64,000 nucleotides of DNA. Origin: Caballeronia grimmiae (lineage in GTDB: Bacteria > Pseudomonadota > Gammaproteobacteria > Burkholderiales > Burkholderiaceae). Numbering within the stretch: position 1 is the first letter of the stretch; each line of letters starts with the position of its first letter. The DNA lies in assembly GCF_000698555.1 (NCBI RefSeq), contig NZ_JFHE01000012.1:1-64000 (forward strand), in the 5' to 3' direction. Below are positions 8,503 to 17,694 of this stretch, in pieces. The notes beneath the pieces were generated by a model. The model did no database searches. It was not told the origin of the DNA and was given only the letters and a program-made list of their open reading frames with translations. A program made the translations under genes and the position numbers.

Positions 8503-9405
8503 ATGCCCCAGCGCCTGCCCCCGCTCAACGCCCTGCGCCTCTTCGAAGCCGCGGCGCGGCACAAGAGTTTCAAGCTCGCCGCCGCCGAACTGAACCTGAC
8601 GCCGGGCGCGGTGAGTCATGGCATCGGCGCGCTGGAAGACATGCTCGGCGTCGAACTGTTCGTGCGGGAGGCGCGGGGACTTTCGTTGAGCGCGGCGGGC
8701 GAGCTGTACTTGCCGTATATCGCGGAGGCGTTCGGGCTGATCGCGATCGGCACGCAATCGCTGCCCGACAGGCGCAAGCGCCGCTCGATCTCCGTCACCT
8801 GCGCGCCGACGCTCGCCGCGCGCTGGCTCGTCCCGCGTCTCGCGGACTTTCGCACGCGCTGGCCGAACATCGACGTGAGCGTGGATACGTCACGCCGCCA
8901 GGCCGGCTTTCCCGTCGATGGCTTCGATTTCGGCCTGCGCCTGAGTCGCGGCCCGGTGGACGGCGCATCGTGGCTGCGTCTCTTCGGCGAGCGGCTCGTG
9001 CCGGTGTGCAGCCCGGCTTATCGCGCGATGCTGGGCAACGATACTGATACGCCCGACCTCGCGCACGCGACCCTGATCCACGTCGATACCGCGAGCCAGG
9101 ACTGGCAGGCGTGGATCGACGGCGCAGGCGTCGACGGCCTCGACACGCAAGGCGGGCTGCGCTTCGATACCGTGCAACTCGCCTTCGATGCCGCCGCCGC
9201 CGGTCTCGGCGTCGCCATCGGCAGGCGGCCGCTCGTCGACCGCGAGCTTTCGGACGGCACGCTCGTCGAAGCCCTCGCGACGACGGTCGAAACGCAAACC
9301 GCCTACTGGCTGTGCGAGACGCCGCAGGCTAGCGAGCGCGCCGAACGCGCGGCGTTCCGAAGCTGGCTGGTCGAACAGGCGGCGGAGTTCGCCGGGCGTA
9401 TCTGA
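8503..9405 (+). CDS. LysR-type transcriptional regulator (GcvA-like)
   Basis: 300-residue DNA-binding regulator. Residues 1-65 are the winged helix-turn-helix (PPLNALRLFEAAARHKSFKL then AAAELNLTPGAVSHGIGALE), and the rest is a periplasmic-binding-protein-like effector domain (SISVTCAPTLAARWLVPRLA). The GcvA/AmpR-type N-terminus fixes the start at ATG 8503 even though the frame is open from 8395. It is divergent from ybdK (7206-8327) and 105 bp before the MFS gene at 9511, so either is a likely target. Effector unknown. Confidence 0.92.
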   Translation: MPQRLPPLNALRLFEAAARHKSFKLAAAELNLTPGAVSHGIGALEDMLGVELFVREARGLSLSAAGELYLPYIAEAFGLIAIGTQSLPDRRKRRSISVTCAPTLAARWLVPRLADFRTRWPNIDVSVDTSRRQAGFPVDGFDFGLRLSRGPVDGASWLRLFGERLVPVCSPAYRAMLGNDTDTPDLAHATLIHVDTASQDWQAWIDGAGVDGLDTQGGLRFDTVQLAFDAAAAGLGVAIGRRPLVDRELSDGTLVEALATTVETQTAYWLCETPQASERAERAAFRSWLVEQAAEFAGRI

Positions 9406-9510
9406 AGCGAATGCGCGGACGGTTGAACGCCGCTCATCCGTCCGCGAAAACTTTTCGTTTGTCAGCGCGTGCCCGGGCCTGCGACGATTGCCGCAAGGAG
9501 GAACGCGATC

Positions 9511-10785
9511 ATGCCGTCCCTAACGCAGGCAACACATACGAACCGCACGAACCGCGCGGCGACCTGGGCGCTCATCGGCGCGGCCGCGCTGATCCTGAGC
9601 GCCGCGATGGGCGTGCGCCAGACCTTCGGGTTATTCATCGGGCCGTTCTCGTTCGATCGCGGTTTGCCCGTCACGCTGATCGCGTTCGCCATCGCGCTGC
9701 ACAATCTCGTGTGGGGCTTCGCGCAGCCGTTCGCCGGCGCCGCCGCCGATCGCTACGGCGCGGCGCCGGTCGTCGCCACGGGCGCCGCGACGTTCGCCGC
9801 CGGGCTCGCGCTCGCCGCCGCATCGACATCGGGATGGATGCTCGTGCTCGGACTCGGATTGCTCGTAGGCATCGGCATCAGCTGCACCAGCTTCGGCGTG
9901 GTGCTCGCCACCGTGGGACGTGCGGCGTCGCCGCAAACGCGCAGCGTCGCAATGGGCCTCGCCAGCGCGGGCGGATCGCTCGGTCAGGTGCTGATGGTGC
10001 CGTTCGCGCAGGAAATCCGCGTGCACGCCGGCGTGCCGGCATCGCTCTATGCGCTCGCTTTTGCGATTCTGCTGGCCGCGCCGCTCGGCATCGTGCTGGA
10101 CCGCGCGAGCCGGCGTCGAGTTGCTTCTGTTGCGGCATCGCCCGGCATGGAGGAGCTTGCGATGCCACTGCGCGATACGCTCGCCTACGCGTCACGTCAT
10201 CGCGGCTATCGGCTGCTGACGCTGGGCTTTTTCACTTGCGGCTTCCAGCTTGCGTTCATCGCGACGCATCTGCCGGGTTATCTGCTGCTGTGCCATATGC
10301 CGGTCGGCCTCGGTGCGACGGCGCTCGCGCTGATCGGCCTCTTCAACATGATCGGCAGCTGGGGATGCGGCTGGCTCGGCGGACGCTTGCGGCAGCATCA
10401 TGTGCTCGCGTGGCTCTACCTGATACGCGGCGGCGCGATCGCACTGTTCGTCCTGTTGCCGACGACGAGCGTCTCGGTCGTCGTCTTCGCCGCCGTCATG
10501 GGCCTGACGTGGCTCGGCACCGTGCCGCTCACCAACGGCCTGATCGCGAAAGTGTTCGGCACGCGGCATCTCGGCACGCTGTTCGGCGTCGTGTTCCTGA
10601 GCCATCAGCTTGGCTCGTTCCTCGGTGCGTGGCTCGGCGGCTATGTGTTCGACGCCACCGGCTCCTACTCGCTCATCTGGGGCGCGACGGCGATCGCGGG
10701 GCTGGTCGCGGCGCTGCTGCACTTTCCTATCGACGACAGAGCCGTCACCATCGACTTGCCGCAGCGCGAAGCGGCGCGTGCGTGA
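9511..10785 (+). CDS. MFS transporter, 12 TM segments (OFA/monocarboxylate-like)
   Basis: 424-residue inner-membrane major facilitator. The first helices read ALIGAAALILSAAMGVRQTF and GLFIGPFSFDRGLPVTLIAF, a pattern common in oxalate/formate and monocarboxylate-type MFS proteins. The loop 2-3 motif appears as FAGAAADRYGAAPV. The frame is open from 9469, but ATG 9511 is preceded by a perfect Shine-Dalgarno AAGGAGG (9495-9501), which decides the start. It follows the LysR gene on the same strand. The substrate cannot be assigned. Confidence 0.9.
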   Translation: MPSLTQATHTNRTNRAATWALIGAAALILSAAMGVRQTFGLFIGPFSFDRGLPVTLIAFAIALHNLVWGFAQPFAGAAADRYGAAPVVATGAATFAAGLALAAASTSGWMLVLGLGLLVGIGISCTSFGVVLATVGRAASPQTRSVAMGLASAGGSLGQVLMVPFAQEIRVHAGVPASLYALAFAILLAAPLGIVLDRASRRRVASVAASPGMEELAMPLRDTLAYASRHRGYRLLTLGFFTCGFQLAFIATHLPGYLLLCHMPVGLGATALALIGLFNMIGSWGCGWLGGRLRQHHVLAWLYLIRGGAIALFVLLPTTSVSVVVFAAVMGLTWLGTVPLTNGLIAKVFGTRHLGTLFGVVFLSHQLGSFLGAWLGGYVFDATGSYSLIWGATAIAGLVAALLHFPIDDRAVTIDLPQREAARA

Positions 10786-10793
10786 CCTGCGCT

Positions 10794-13145
10794 TCAAGGC
10801 GTCTGCAACTGCCAGCGCAGAATCGGATGGGTGCCGCCCGCCGGGATGACCCATGTCCCGTTCGGGCCGAAGTCCCATTGCGGCCCGAAGCTCTGCGCCG
10901 TGCTCATTTGCGCCGTCGTGAGACCGGTGGCGCCTTCCGCGCCGCTGCCGTTCACGCCGATGGTCTTGCCGGTCGTCTGCACGTCCCAGAAGTCATTCGA
11001 TAACGAACCGCCGTTCACGCCGATGAATCCGCCAATCGGATTGGGGCCGTACGGCGTGGCAGTGCCGGTCGCGAAAGACTGGTTCACGGTCCCGGCGTTA
11101 TCGCCGGCGAACCCGCCGCTGACGCCGAGAATGGTGAAGGTCGAGCCGGTCGCGTAAGACTGCGCGATCGTCCCGGTGTTGCGCGCGACGAGCCCGCCGA
11201 CCGCATCCGCGTGCGATCCGCCGGTGACCGCGCCGGTGGCGTACGACTGAGTGATGACGCCGGAGTTGGTGCCGGCGAGTCCGCCCATCGTCTCCAGCCC
11301 CAACACGCTGGCCGTGCTCGACGACCGCTCGATGGTCCCGCCGTTCACCGCGACGAGGCCGCCACCGGTCAGCGACGTGATGCCCTGGCCGTTATAGACG
11401 GCGCCTGCCGTGTGCACGCCGGCCACGTGTCCGTTGTTCCGGCCCGCGAGCAAGCCGATGTTCGCGCCGGCATACGTCGCGGCGGTCCCGTTCACGTTCA
11501 GATTGCGCACGATGCCGCCGGTCGCGATCGTGCCGAACAGTCCCGCATAACTCCCGGCGGGCGGATCGACGAGCCTGAAGCCGGAGATCGTGTGGCCCAT
11601 GCCGTCGAACTGTCCGCTGAAGGCGGTTTGCGAGGAAACGCCGATGCCCGCGTAGGGCGTCGTCAGCGCGATGTCCTTGCCAAGCGCGTAGACGCCGCCG
11701 GGATCGGCGGATATCGCGTCGAGATCGGCCCGTGTGTTGACGAGGCGATACACCGTGAGCTGCGTCGCGAGACCGCTGTACGGTGCGGCGGTCCACTGTG
11801 CGTTCGTGGCGATCGTGCCGGGCGTGTACCCGCTGTTCATGTCCCGCAGTATCGACACGATGCCCACGCTCCTCGACCAGTCGATGACGCCTCCATTCAC
11901 CACGCCGCCGCCGTTGCCGACGCCGCTGGCGTCCGCGCGCAAGGTGAGATTGCCTGCGCCGTTGTTCGCGACAGTCGCAGCGGGCGCGATCGTGACCGCG
12001 TGGAATGCGTTGAGCGCAAGCGATGCGTCGCCGTTCCAGCGCACGCTCGCGTTCACGTCGATGTCGCCGGCCTTGCCGCCTTTACCGGTGGTATCGACGG
12101 CCACCGACGTTCCGTGCGACAGCGCATTCGCGAGCGCGCCGGCCGCGCCGCCATCGACCGTGAAGGCTGGCGTGGCCAGATTCCACTTCGCGGCGTCGAT
12201 CGATGCGTTGTCGACGTGCAGCGTCGCACCGTTCATGTCGACCGTGCCGCCGCTGCCGTCCGCATTAGCCGCGCCGATGCGGCCGTGCGCGTGCACCGCG
12301 CCGCGCTCCGCGACGAGCCACACGTGGCCGTCGCGCGTCGCGGTGCCGGTTGCGCGCAGTTCGCCGGGGCGGCCGGCGAGCGCGAAGACATTGCCATCGG
12401 CGGCTTGCAGGCTGATTTGCGCGGCGTCGATGGTGCCGGAGGCATCGACGGTGCCGCGGCTTCCGGCTTGCACGAACACTTGCTGACCGCTTACTGCGTC
12501 ATGCAGCAACACTTGGCTACCGACCGCGAGTTCCGCGGTGCCTTGTTTCGCGTTGATTTCGCCGCGATTGAAGACCGCCGTGCGCGCGATCAGGAACACA
12601 TCGCCACCGCTCGAACCGATCTGGCCGAGGTTTGCCACGACGCCGCCGCCGGTTCCGGTAAGCGTCAGGTCCCCGCCGGCCATGAACGCGCTGTTCGACG
12701 CATCGAGCGAAGATGCGACGAAGCGCCCGCCGGTCGTCACCACGCCCGTGCGTCCGATCACCACGCCTTGCGGATTGATCAGGTAAAGGCTGCCGGTTGC
12801 GCTGAGTTTTCCGTCGATGATCGAGCGGTCGAGCCCGGTCACGCGATTGAGCGTCGCGCCCGAGCCGTTGCTGATATCGACCGTATTGCCTTTGCCGATA
12901 GAAAAGCTGCGCCAGTCGATCACGCCGCGCGATGTCGTCTGCGTGATGCTGACGGATTTGGCTTGCGTACTGATGGAACCTTGCCCCGCCACGAACTGGC
13001 CGCACTGGGGCAAAGGCGGCGCTGCGCCCGCGTTCGACGCGAACATCACGGCGAGCGCCATGGAAGTCAGCGAGAAAGCGAACGGCGAAGCGATGCGATC
13101 GCGCGGCAAACAAGCGCGATGCGCTCGCCCGGTTATCCATGACAT
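10794..13145 (-). CDS. Filamentous-hemagglutinin-type exoprotein with GLUG repeats (TpsA-like)
   Basis: 783-residue secreted or surface protein. Residues 1-41 are a long signal peptide ending ASNAGA. Residues about 45-290 form the two-partner-secretion domain of the FHA/HMW type: FVAGQGSIS, SRGVIDWRSFSIGKG, ATLNRVTG and YLINPQGVVIGRTGVV. This domain is normally recognised by an outer-membrane TpsB pore. The middle is beta-helix-like. Residues about 510-715 hold some six GLUG-type repeats such as VGGLVARNTGTIAQSYATG, and the end reads WVIPAGGTHPILRW. The start at ATG 13145 is set by a strong GGAGGTGCGTC just before it. No TpsB gene is nearby. It resembles the protein at 29539-31920 along its whole length, so the two are paralogues. 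It is divergent from the efflux operon. Confidence 0.9.
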   Translation of the reverse strand: MSWITGRAHRACLPRDRIASPFAFSLTSMALAVMFASNAGAAPPLPQCGQFVAGQGSISTQAKSVSITQTTSRGVIDWRSFSIGKGNTVDISNGSGATLNRVTGLDRSIIDGKLSATGSLYLINPQGVVIGRTGVVTTGGRFVASSLDASNSAFMAGGDLTLTGTGGGVVANLGQIGSSGGDVFLIARTAVFNRGEINAKQGTAELAVGSQVLLHDAVSGQQVFVQAGSRGTVDASGTIDAAQISLQAADGNVFALAGRPGELRATGTATRDGHVWLVAERGAVHAHGRIGAANADGSGGTVDMNGATLHVDNASIDAAKWNLATPAFTVDGGAAGALANALSHGTSVAVDTTGKGGKAGDIDVNASVRWNGDASLALNAFHAVTIAPAATVANNGAGNLTLRADASGVGNGGGVVNGGVIDWSRSVGIVSILRDMNSGYTPGTIATNAQWTAAPYSGLATQLTVYRLVNTRADLDAISADPGGVYALGKDIALTTPYAGIGVSSQTAFSGQFDGMGHTISGFRLVDPPAGSYAGLFGTIATGGIVRNLNVNGTAATYAGANIGLLAGRNNGHVAGVHTAGAVYNGQGITSLTGGGLVAVNGGTIERSSSTASVLGLETMGGLAGTNSGVITQSYATGAVTGGSHADAVGGLVARNTGTIAQSYATGSTFTILGVSGGFAGDNAGTVNQSFATGTATPYGPNPIGGFIGVNGGSLSNDFWDVQTTGKTIGVNGSGAEGATGLTTAQMSTAQSFGPQWDFGPNGTWVIPAGGTHPILRWQLQTP

Positions 13146-13240
13146 GACGCACCTCCGTCTGAGGCCATCGATCCGCGGACGAACGTCCCGCAGTGCGTTC
13201 AAGCATAGTTCATAAACGCTTAGGTCGTGAGCAAAGTCAT

Positions 13241-13269
13241 TTGACAAAGTGCATATGCACAAATACACT
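13241..13269 (+). promoter_or_regulatory. Sigma70 promoter with palindromic operator in the spacer (efflux operon)
   Basis: TTGACA (13241-13246), a 17-base spacer and TACACT (13264-13269) make a near-consensus promoter pointing at the HlyD/EmrB/NodT operon. Inside the spacer lies GTGCATATGCAC (13249-13260), a perfect 12-base palindrome. A repressor there would block RNA polymerase. A near-identical second site is at 13377-13388. Confidence 0.8.
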
Positions 13270-13376
13270 GCCGAAGATGAACTCACCGGCCTTTCAGGAT
13301 GATTGCAATGGCTTACGGCACGTCAGCGCGCTGGCCTGCACCCATCCGCAGACCGGTCTTTTTTTTACTCTCATCA

Positions 13377-13388
13377 GTGCACATGCAC
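13377..13388. promoter_or_regulatory. Second operator-like site GTGCACATGCAC
   Basis: This 12-mer differs by one base from the perfect palindrome at 13249-13260 (consensus GTGCAYATGCAC). It lies 8 bases before the start codon of the HlyD gene. Two copies flanking the 5' leader suggest cooperative or looping repression, by TetR- or MarR-type logic. No regulator gene is adjacent. Confidence 0.6.
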
Positions 13389-13396
13389 AATAGCCA

Positions 13397-14485
13397 ATGT
13401 CGACAACTCCTTCGGTTGCCTCGCCCGACGTCGCGGGCATAGCGAAACCCGCCCGGCGCGTCCCGTGGATGCTGCTCGCACTGATTTCCGTCGCCATCGT
13501 CATTGCGGCGGCCGTGTCGTACTGGCTGCTCGTCGGGCGCTATGTCGAATCGACGGATGACGCTTATGTCGGCGGCGACGTGACGGTGCTTGCGCCGAAA
13601 GTGAACGGTTTTGTCTCCGACGTGCTCGTTCAGGACAACCAGTTCGTGCGCGCGGGCCAGGTGCTGATACGTCTCGATGCGCGCGACTACGATGCCCGCC
13701 TCGCCCAGGCAAGCGCCGAAGTGCAGCGCGCGCAGGCCGCCGTCACCGAACTCGAAGCGAGGAAGTCGCTGCAGATCGCGACGATCAGCGCGCAGTCGGC
13801 CGAAGTGCGGGCATCGGGCGCGGAGCTGACGCGCAGCGCTTCGGACTCCGCACGATACCGGCAGCTCGTCAAGGACGATGCCGTGTCGAATCAGGTGGTC
13901 GAACGCGCCGATGCCGATCTCGCCAAGGCACGCGCGGCCGTCGACCGCAACAACGCGGCGCTGACCGCCGCGCAACGCCAGTTGATCGTGCTCGATGCGC
14001 AAATCGACGATGCGCGCGCACGTATCGCCACCGCTGAAGCGACGCGGCGCGTGGCCGCGCTGAACGTCGAATACACGACGATCCGCGCGCCGATCGACGG
14101 CTATGTCGGCAACCGCAGCGCGCGTGTCGGGGCGCTGGCGAACGTCGGCGTGTCGCTCCTGACGGTGGTGCCGTCGAGCGGCCTGTGGATCGATGCGAAC
14201 TTCAAGGAAGACCAGTTGAAGAAGATGAGAGCGGGCGACAAGGTCGATGTCGATCTCGACGCATCGAGCCGCCGTATCGAAGGCGTGGTCGAGAGTCTTG
14301 CCCCGGCGACGGGCGCGACTTTCAGCGTGCTGCCCGCCGAGAATGCGACGGGCAACTTTACGAAGATCGTGCAGCGCGTGCCGGTGCGCGTGCGGCTGTC
14401 CGTTCCGAAGGACATGCAGGGCGTGCTGCGTCCCGGCCTTTCGGCGACGGTAAAAGTGCATCTGCGCACGGACAGCGCATCATGA
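13397..14485 (+). CDS. HlyD/EmrA-type membrane fusion protein of a tripartite efflux pump
   Basis: 362-residue periplasmic adaptor. One N-terminal membrane anchor (MLLALISVAIVIAAAVSYWL) is followed by the family motif ESTDDAYVGGDVTVLAPKV, a lipoyl half-domain, a long alpha-helical hairpin rich in Ala/Arg/Glu (about 95-200), and the barrel domain with TTIRAPIDGYVGNRSARVG and LWIDANFKEDQL. It links the inner-membrane EmrB-like transporter to the outer-membrane NodT-type channel encoded downstream. Its stop overlaps the next start (ATGA), so translation is coupled. Expression is probably driven by the TTGACA promoter at 13241 and repressed through the two palindromes. Confidence 0.93.
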   Translation: MSTTPSVASPDVAGIAKPARRVPWMLLALISVAIVIAAAVSYWLLVGRYVESTDDAYVGGDVTVLAPKVNGFVSDVLVQDNQFVRAGQVLIRLDARDYDARLAQASAEVQRAQAAVTELEARKSLQIATISAQSAEVRASGAELTRSASDSARYRQLVKDDAVSNQVVERADADLAKARAAVDRNNAALTAAQRQLIVLDAQIDDARARIATAEATRRVAALNVEYTTIRAPIDGYVGNRSARVGALANVGVSLLTVVPSSGLWIDANFKEDQLKKMRAGDKVDVDLDASSRRIEGVVESLAPATGATFSVLPAENATGNFTKIVQRVPVRVRLSVPKDMQGVLRPGLSATVKVHLRTDSAS

Positions 14486-16071
14486 GCCGCGCAACGCACG
14501 CGCCTCACGCGCCGATGAATCCCGCCGATCTGCCGATGCGGACCAGGGTCTTCGCCTTCTCGCTGCTGTGCCTCGGCTTCTTCATGGCGACGCTCGATAT
14601 CCAGATCGTAGCATCGTCGCTGAAGGATATCGGCGGCGGGTTGTCGGCGAGTCAGGACGAATTGTCGTGGGTGCAGACTTCATATCTGATTGCAGAGATT
14701 CTCGTGATACCGATGTCGGGCTGGCTCACGCGCGTGTTCTCGACGCGCTGGGTCTTCACGTTCTCCGCGTTCGGCTTCACGCTGACCAGCATGTTGTGCG
14801 GTCTCGCGTGGGACATCAACTCGATGATCATCTTTCGCGGCCTGCAAGGCGCGCTTGGCGCCGCGATGATCCCGACCGTCTTCACGACGGCCTTCATGCT
14901 CTTTCCCGGCAAGCAACGTCTGATCGCCGCGACGACCATCGGTGCGCTCGCCTCACTCGCGCCGACCATCGGCCCTGTGATCGGCGGCTGGATCACGTCG
15001 CAATGGTCGTGGCACTGGCTGTTCTATCTGAACCTCGTACCAGGCGCGGTGGTGACGATACTGGTTCCGCGTTTCGTCGACGTCGATGTCGCCGACCATT
15101 CGTTGCTGCGAAAGGGCGATTACGTGGGCATCGTGTTGATGTCGGGCTTTCTCGGTTGCCTCGAATACGTGCTTGAGGAAGGACCGCGGAAGAACTGGTT
15201 CGGCGATGACGTGATTCTCTTCTGCACGTGGATATCCGCTATCTGCGGTTTTCTCTTTCTCGTGCATGCGTTCACGGCGAAAGAACCGATCGTCGATCTG
15301 AAGGCGCTCGCCATTCGTAACTTCGGCATTGGCAGTCTGCTGTCGTTCATCACGGGCATTGGTCTCTTCTGCACGGTATTCCTGACGCCCGTGTTTCTTT
15401 CGCGCGTGCGCGGCTTCGACTCGCTTCAGATTGGTATCGCGTTGCTCTCGGTCGGCTGTTTCCAGCTCATTGCACTCAGCGCGTATTCGCTTCTTGCACG
15501 CTTCGTCGATATGCGCCTTCTGATGGTGTTCGGTCTCGTTTGCTTCGGCGTCGGCTGTTATCTCTATGTGCCGCTGACGAATGAATGGGGATGGCGGGAA
15601 CTGCTGCTTCCGCAGGCGCTTCGCGGTATCGGGCAACAATTCTGCGTGCCGCCCATCGTCACGATGGCGCTCGGCTCGTTGCCGCCTTCGCGGCTCAAAT
15701 CGGCGAGCGGCCTCTTCAACCTGATGCGCAATCTCGGCGGCGCGATCGGCATCGCCGTTGCAAGCACGATGCTCAACGATCGTCTGAACCTGCACTATCA
15801 GCGGCTCGATGAGCACGTGACTGCGGGCCGTCCGGTCATCGAGGCGCTGTTGCGCGATCAGGCCGCGCATTTCGCAGCGGCCGGCGGCGACATGCTCGAT
15901 GGCGCTGCTGCAAGCCTCGCCGCACTGCATGCGCTGCTGATGCGCGAGGCGCTCGTGCTGACGTTCTCGGACACCTTCCTCGCGGTATCGCTCTGCTTTG
16001 CGGTCGGGCTCATCAGCGTTTTCTTCTCACGCCCGTTCGGCAACACGGCCCCGCCGCCGGATGCCCATTGA
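14482..16071 (+). CDS. DHA2-family MFS drug efflux transporter (EmrB/QacA type, 14 TM)
   Basis: 529-residue proton-driven exporter. The first helix region FSLLCLGFFMATLDIQIVAS has the DHA2 hallmark LD near its end. Motif A-like SGWLTRVFSTRW and motif C-like GALASLAPTIGPVIGGWI follow, and the hydrophobic profile fits 14 helices with a C-terminal end in the cytoplasm. The true start is ATG 14482, inside the stop of the HlyD gene, although the frame is open further upstream. Middle gene of the efflux operon. The substrate range cannot be read from sequence; EmrB relatives export hydrophobic drugs, uncouplers or fatty acids. Confidence 0.93.
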   Translation: MSRATHAPHAPMNPADLPMRTRVFAFSLLCLGFFMATLDIQIVASSLKDIGGGLSASQDELSWVQTSYLIAEILVIPMSGWLTRVFSTRWVFTFSAFGFTLTSMLCGLAWDINSMIIFRGLQGALGAAMIPTVFTTAFMLFPGKQRLIAATTIGALASLAPTIGPVIGGWITSQWSWHWLFYLNLVPGAVVTILVPRFVDVDVADHSLLRKGDYVGIVLMSGFLGCLEYVLEEGPRKNWFGDDVILFCTWISAICGFLFLVHAFTAKEPIVDLKALAIRNFGIGSLLSFITGIGLFCTVFLTPVFLSRVRGFDSLQIGIALLSVGCFQLIALSAYSLLARFVDMRLLMVFGLVCFGVGCYLYVPLTNEWGWRELLLPQALRGIGQQFCVPPIVTMALGSLPPSRLKSASGLFNLMRNLGGAIGIAVASTMLNDRLNLHYQRLDEHVTAGRPVIEALLRDQAAHFAAAGGDMLDGAAASLAALHALLMREALVLTFSDTFLAVSLCFAVGLISVFFSRPFGNTAPPPDAH

Positions 16072-16104
16072 TAGTTAGTCACCCTTATTACGTGAAGGTG
16101 CAGC

Positions 16105-17547
16105 ATGAAAGCCATCGCTCCAAAACTGCTTGCCGTCGCGGCCGCGATGACGCTCGCTGCCTGCGCGGTGCCGCCGGCATCGCATCAGGACTTGCCCGAA
16201 GTGGCCAGGACCATCGCGCCCGATGCGTGGAGCGTCGATGCTCCCGTCGATAGCATTGATGCAAACGCGTGGTGGTCGCAATTCGGCGATCCGGTGATGC
16301 ATCGGCTGATCGACACCGTGCTCGACGGCAATCTCGACATCAAAGCCGCCGTCGAGCGCGTGCGGCAGGCGCAAGACATCGTGAAGCAGCAGAATGCCGC
16401 GCTCGCGCCGCAACTCGACGCCAACGCAGGCGCATCATACGCACGGCAGAACACGCCGCCGCCGCTGGGGTATGTGAAGCAGGCGGGCGTCGGCCTGACG
16501 GCGTCGTGGCAGCCGGATGTGTTCGGCGGTGAACGCCTCGCCGTGCTGGCGGCGCAAGCGCAAGCCACCGGGCGCCGATCCGCGCTCGATGAATTGCGGC
16601 TCGCGATGGCTGCGAATGCGGCGAGCGCCTATATCGACTTGCGATGGGCGCAGGCGCAGCTTCAGATCATCAGCGACAACGAGCAGATACGCAGCCGCGC
16701 GCTCAGGCTCACGCAGCAGCGTCTGCGTTATGGACTGTCGACGCAGCTCGATGTCGCCCGCGCGCAGAACCAGTTACAGGACTTGCAGGCGCAGATTCCG
16801 CCGATTCGCGCCGCCATTCAGCACGACATGAGTCTGATCGCCGTCTACACGGGACGCACGCCCGAAAGCGTCGATGGACTGACGCTCGGCGAAGCGCGTC
16901 CTATCCCCGTCCCGGCGCAGAGCGTGCCGCACACGCTGCCATCGGAAGCGCTGCTGCGCCGCCCGGACGTGCGCAGCGCGTATGCAACGGTCGAGCAGCG
17001 CGCGGCGGAAGTGGGCGTCGCGAGAGCCGAGCGTTACCCGAAGTTTCGATTGAGCCTGAGCGATGGCATTCTGGCATCGTCGTATCTCGGACTGCCGACG
17101 CTGACGGATAACCTCTTCAGCGCCGCATTGAACGCGACGAGCCCGATCTTCAACGCGGGGCGCATCGCCGCCGATATCGACCGGAACGAAAGCCGCATGC
17201 GTGAATCGCAGCTTGGCCTTCAGCAGACGATGCTCGACGCGCTGAAGGACATCGAGGACACGCGCAGCGATCTGGTAAATGGCGACGAGCGAGTCGTCAG
17301 GCTCGGCGGCGCACTCGAGGCATCGAATCATGCGCTGCGCCTTTCGAACGAACTGTACAAGGGCGGGGCATCGAGTTTTCTCGACGTGCTCGCGGCGCAA
17401 GAAGCGTATCTGCGCGACGCCGACGCATTGAACGATGCCAAACGCCACCACGCGCAGGCGGCCGTCGCGCTTTACCGCTCGCTCGGCGGCGGCTGGGACG
17501 CGCCAGACGAGCGTGACCTGACGAGCGGGCAAGTGGCCGCAAATTGA
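16105..17547 (+). CDS. Outer-membrane efflux lipoprotein, NodT/OprM family
   Basis: 480-residue outer-membrane channel. The signal peptide ends in a lipobox (MTLAACAVPP, Cys22), so it is lipid-anchored. Two OEP repeats are visible, with WWSQFGDPVMHRLIDTVLDG near the start, RQAQDIVKQQNAALAPQLDA, and RRPDVRSAYATVEQRAAEVG leading the second half. The C-terminal half carries NELYKGGASSFLDVLAAQEA, another family motif. GAAGGTG lies shortly before ATG 16105. Third gene of the efflux operon, completing an inner-membrane, periplasmic and outer-membrane set. Confidence 0.93.
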   Translation: MKAIAPKLLAVAAAMTLAACAVPPASHQDLPEVARTIAPDAWSVDAPVDSIDANAWWSQFGDPVMHRLIDTVLDGNLDIKAAVERVRQAQDIVKQQNAALAPQLDANAGASYARQNTPPPLGYVKQAGVGLTASWQPDVFGGERLAVLAAQAQATGRRSALDELRLAMAANAASAYIDLRWAQAQLQIISDNEQIRSRALRLTQQRLRYGLSTQLDVARAQNQLQDLQAQIPPIRAAIQHDMSLIAVYTGRTPESVDGLTLGEARPIPVPAQSVPHTLPSEALLRRPDVRSAYATVEQRAAEVGVARAERYPKFRLSLSDGILASSYLGLPTLTDNLFSAALNATSPIFNAGRIAADIDRNESRMRESQLGLQQTMLDALKDIEDTRSDLVNGDERVVRLGGALEASNHALRLSNELYKGGASSFLDVLAAQEAYLRDADALNDAKRHHAQAAVALYRSLGGGWDAPDERDLTSGQVAAN

Positions 17548-17694
17548 AGTGCTTCGTGTGAACTCGGCGTGCAGCGCACTGCATGCGAAAAAAGCTGATC
17601 GTCTGACGGCGCATCGTGTGCGCACTGCACATGACGTGGCCAAAGGCATCATCGTTTGCATGCAGCATGCTGCGCACCGAGATGCTATCCGCCC

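Noticed and set aside
11211..13142. 643-codon plus-strand open frame opposite the first FHA gene
   Set aside because: Arg/Asp/Ala-rich composition without structure; the FHA gene has a signal peptide, ribosome-binding site and known domains.
13350..13366. AGACCGGTCT followed by eight T as a terminator
   Set aside because: The palindrome has no loop bases, so the RNA stem would be short and unstable, and it lies within the leader of the efflux operon.
14953..15930. 325-codon minus-strand open frame opposite the EmrB-like gene
   Set aside because: Hydrophilic shadow of a clear 14-helix transporter gene.
17548..17694. TGCA-rich short repeats between the NodT and PQQ dehydrogenase genes
   Set aside because: They resemble half-sites of the GTGCAYATGCAC palindrome, but none is complete and the region lies between convergent gene ends, where no promoter is expected.
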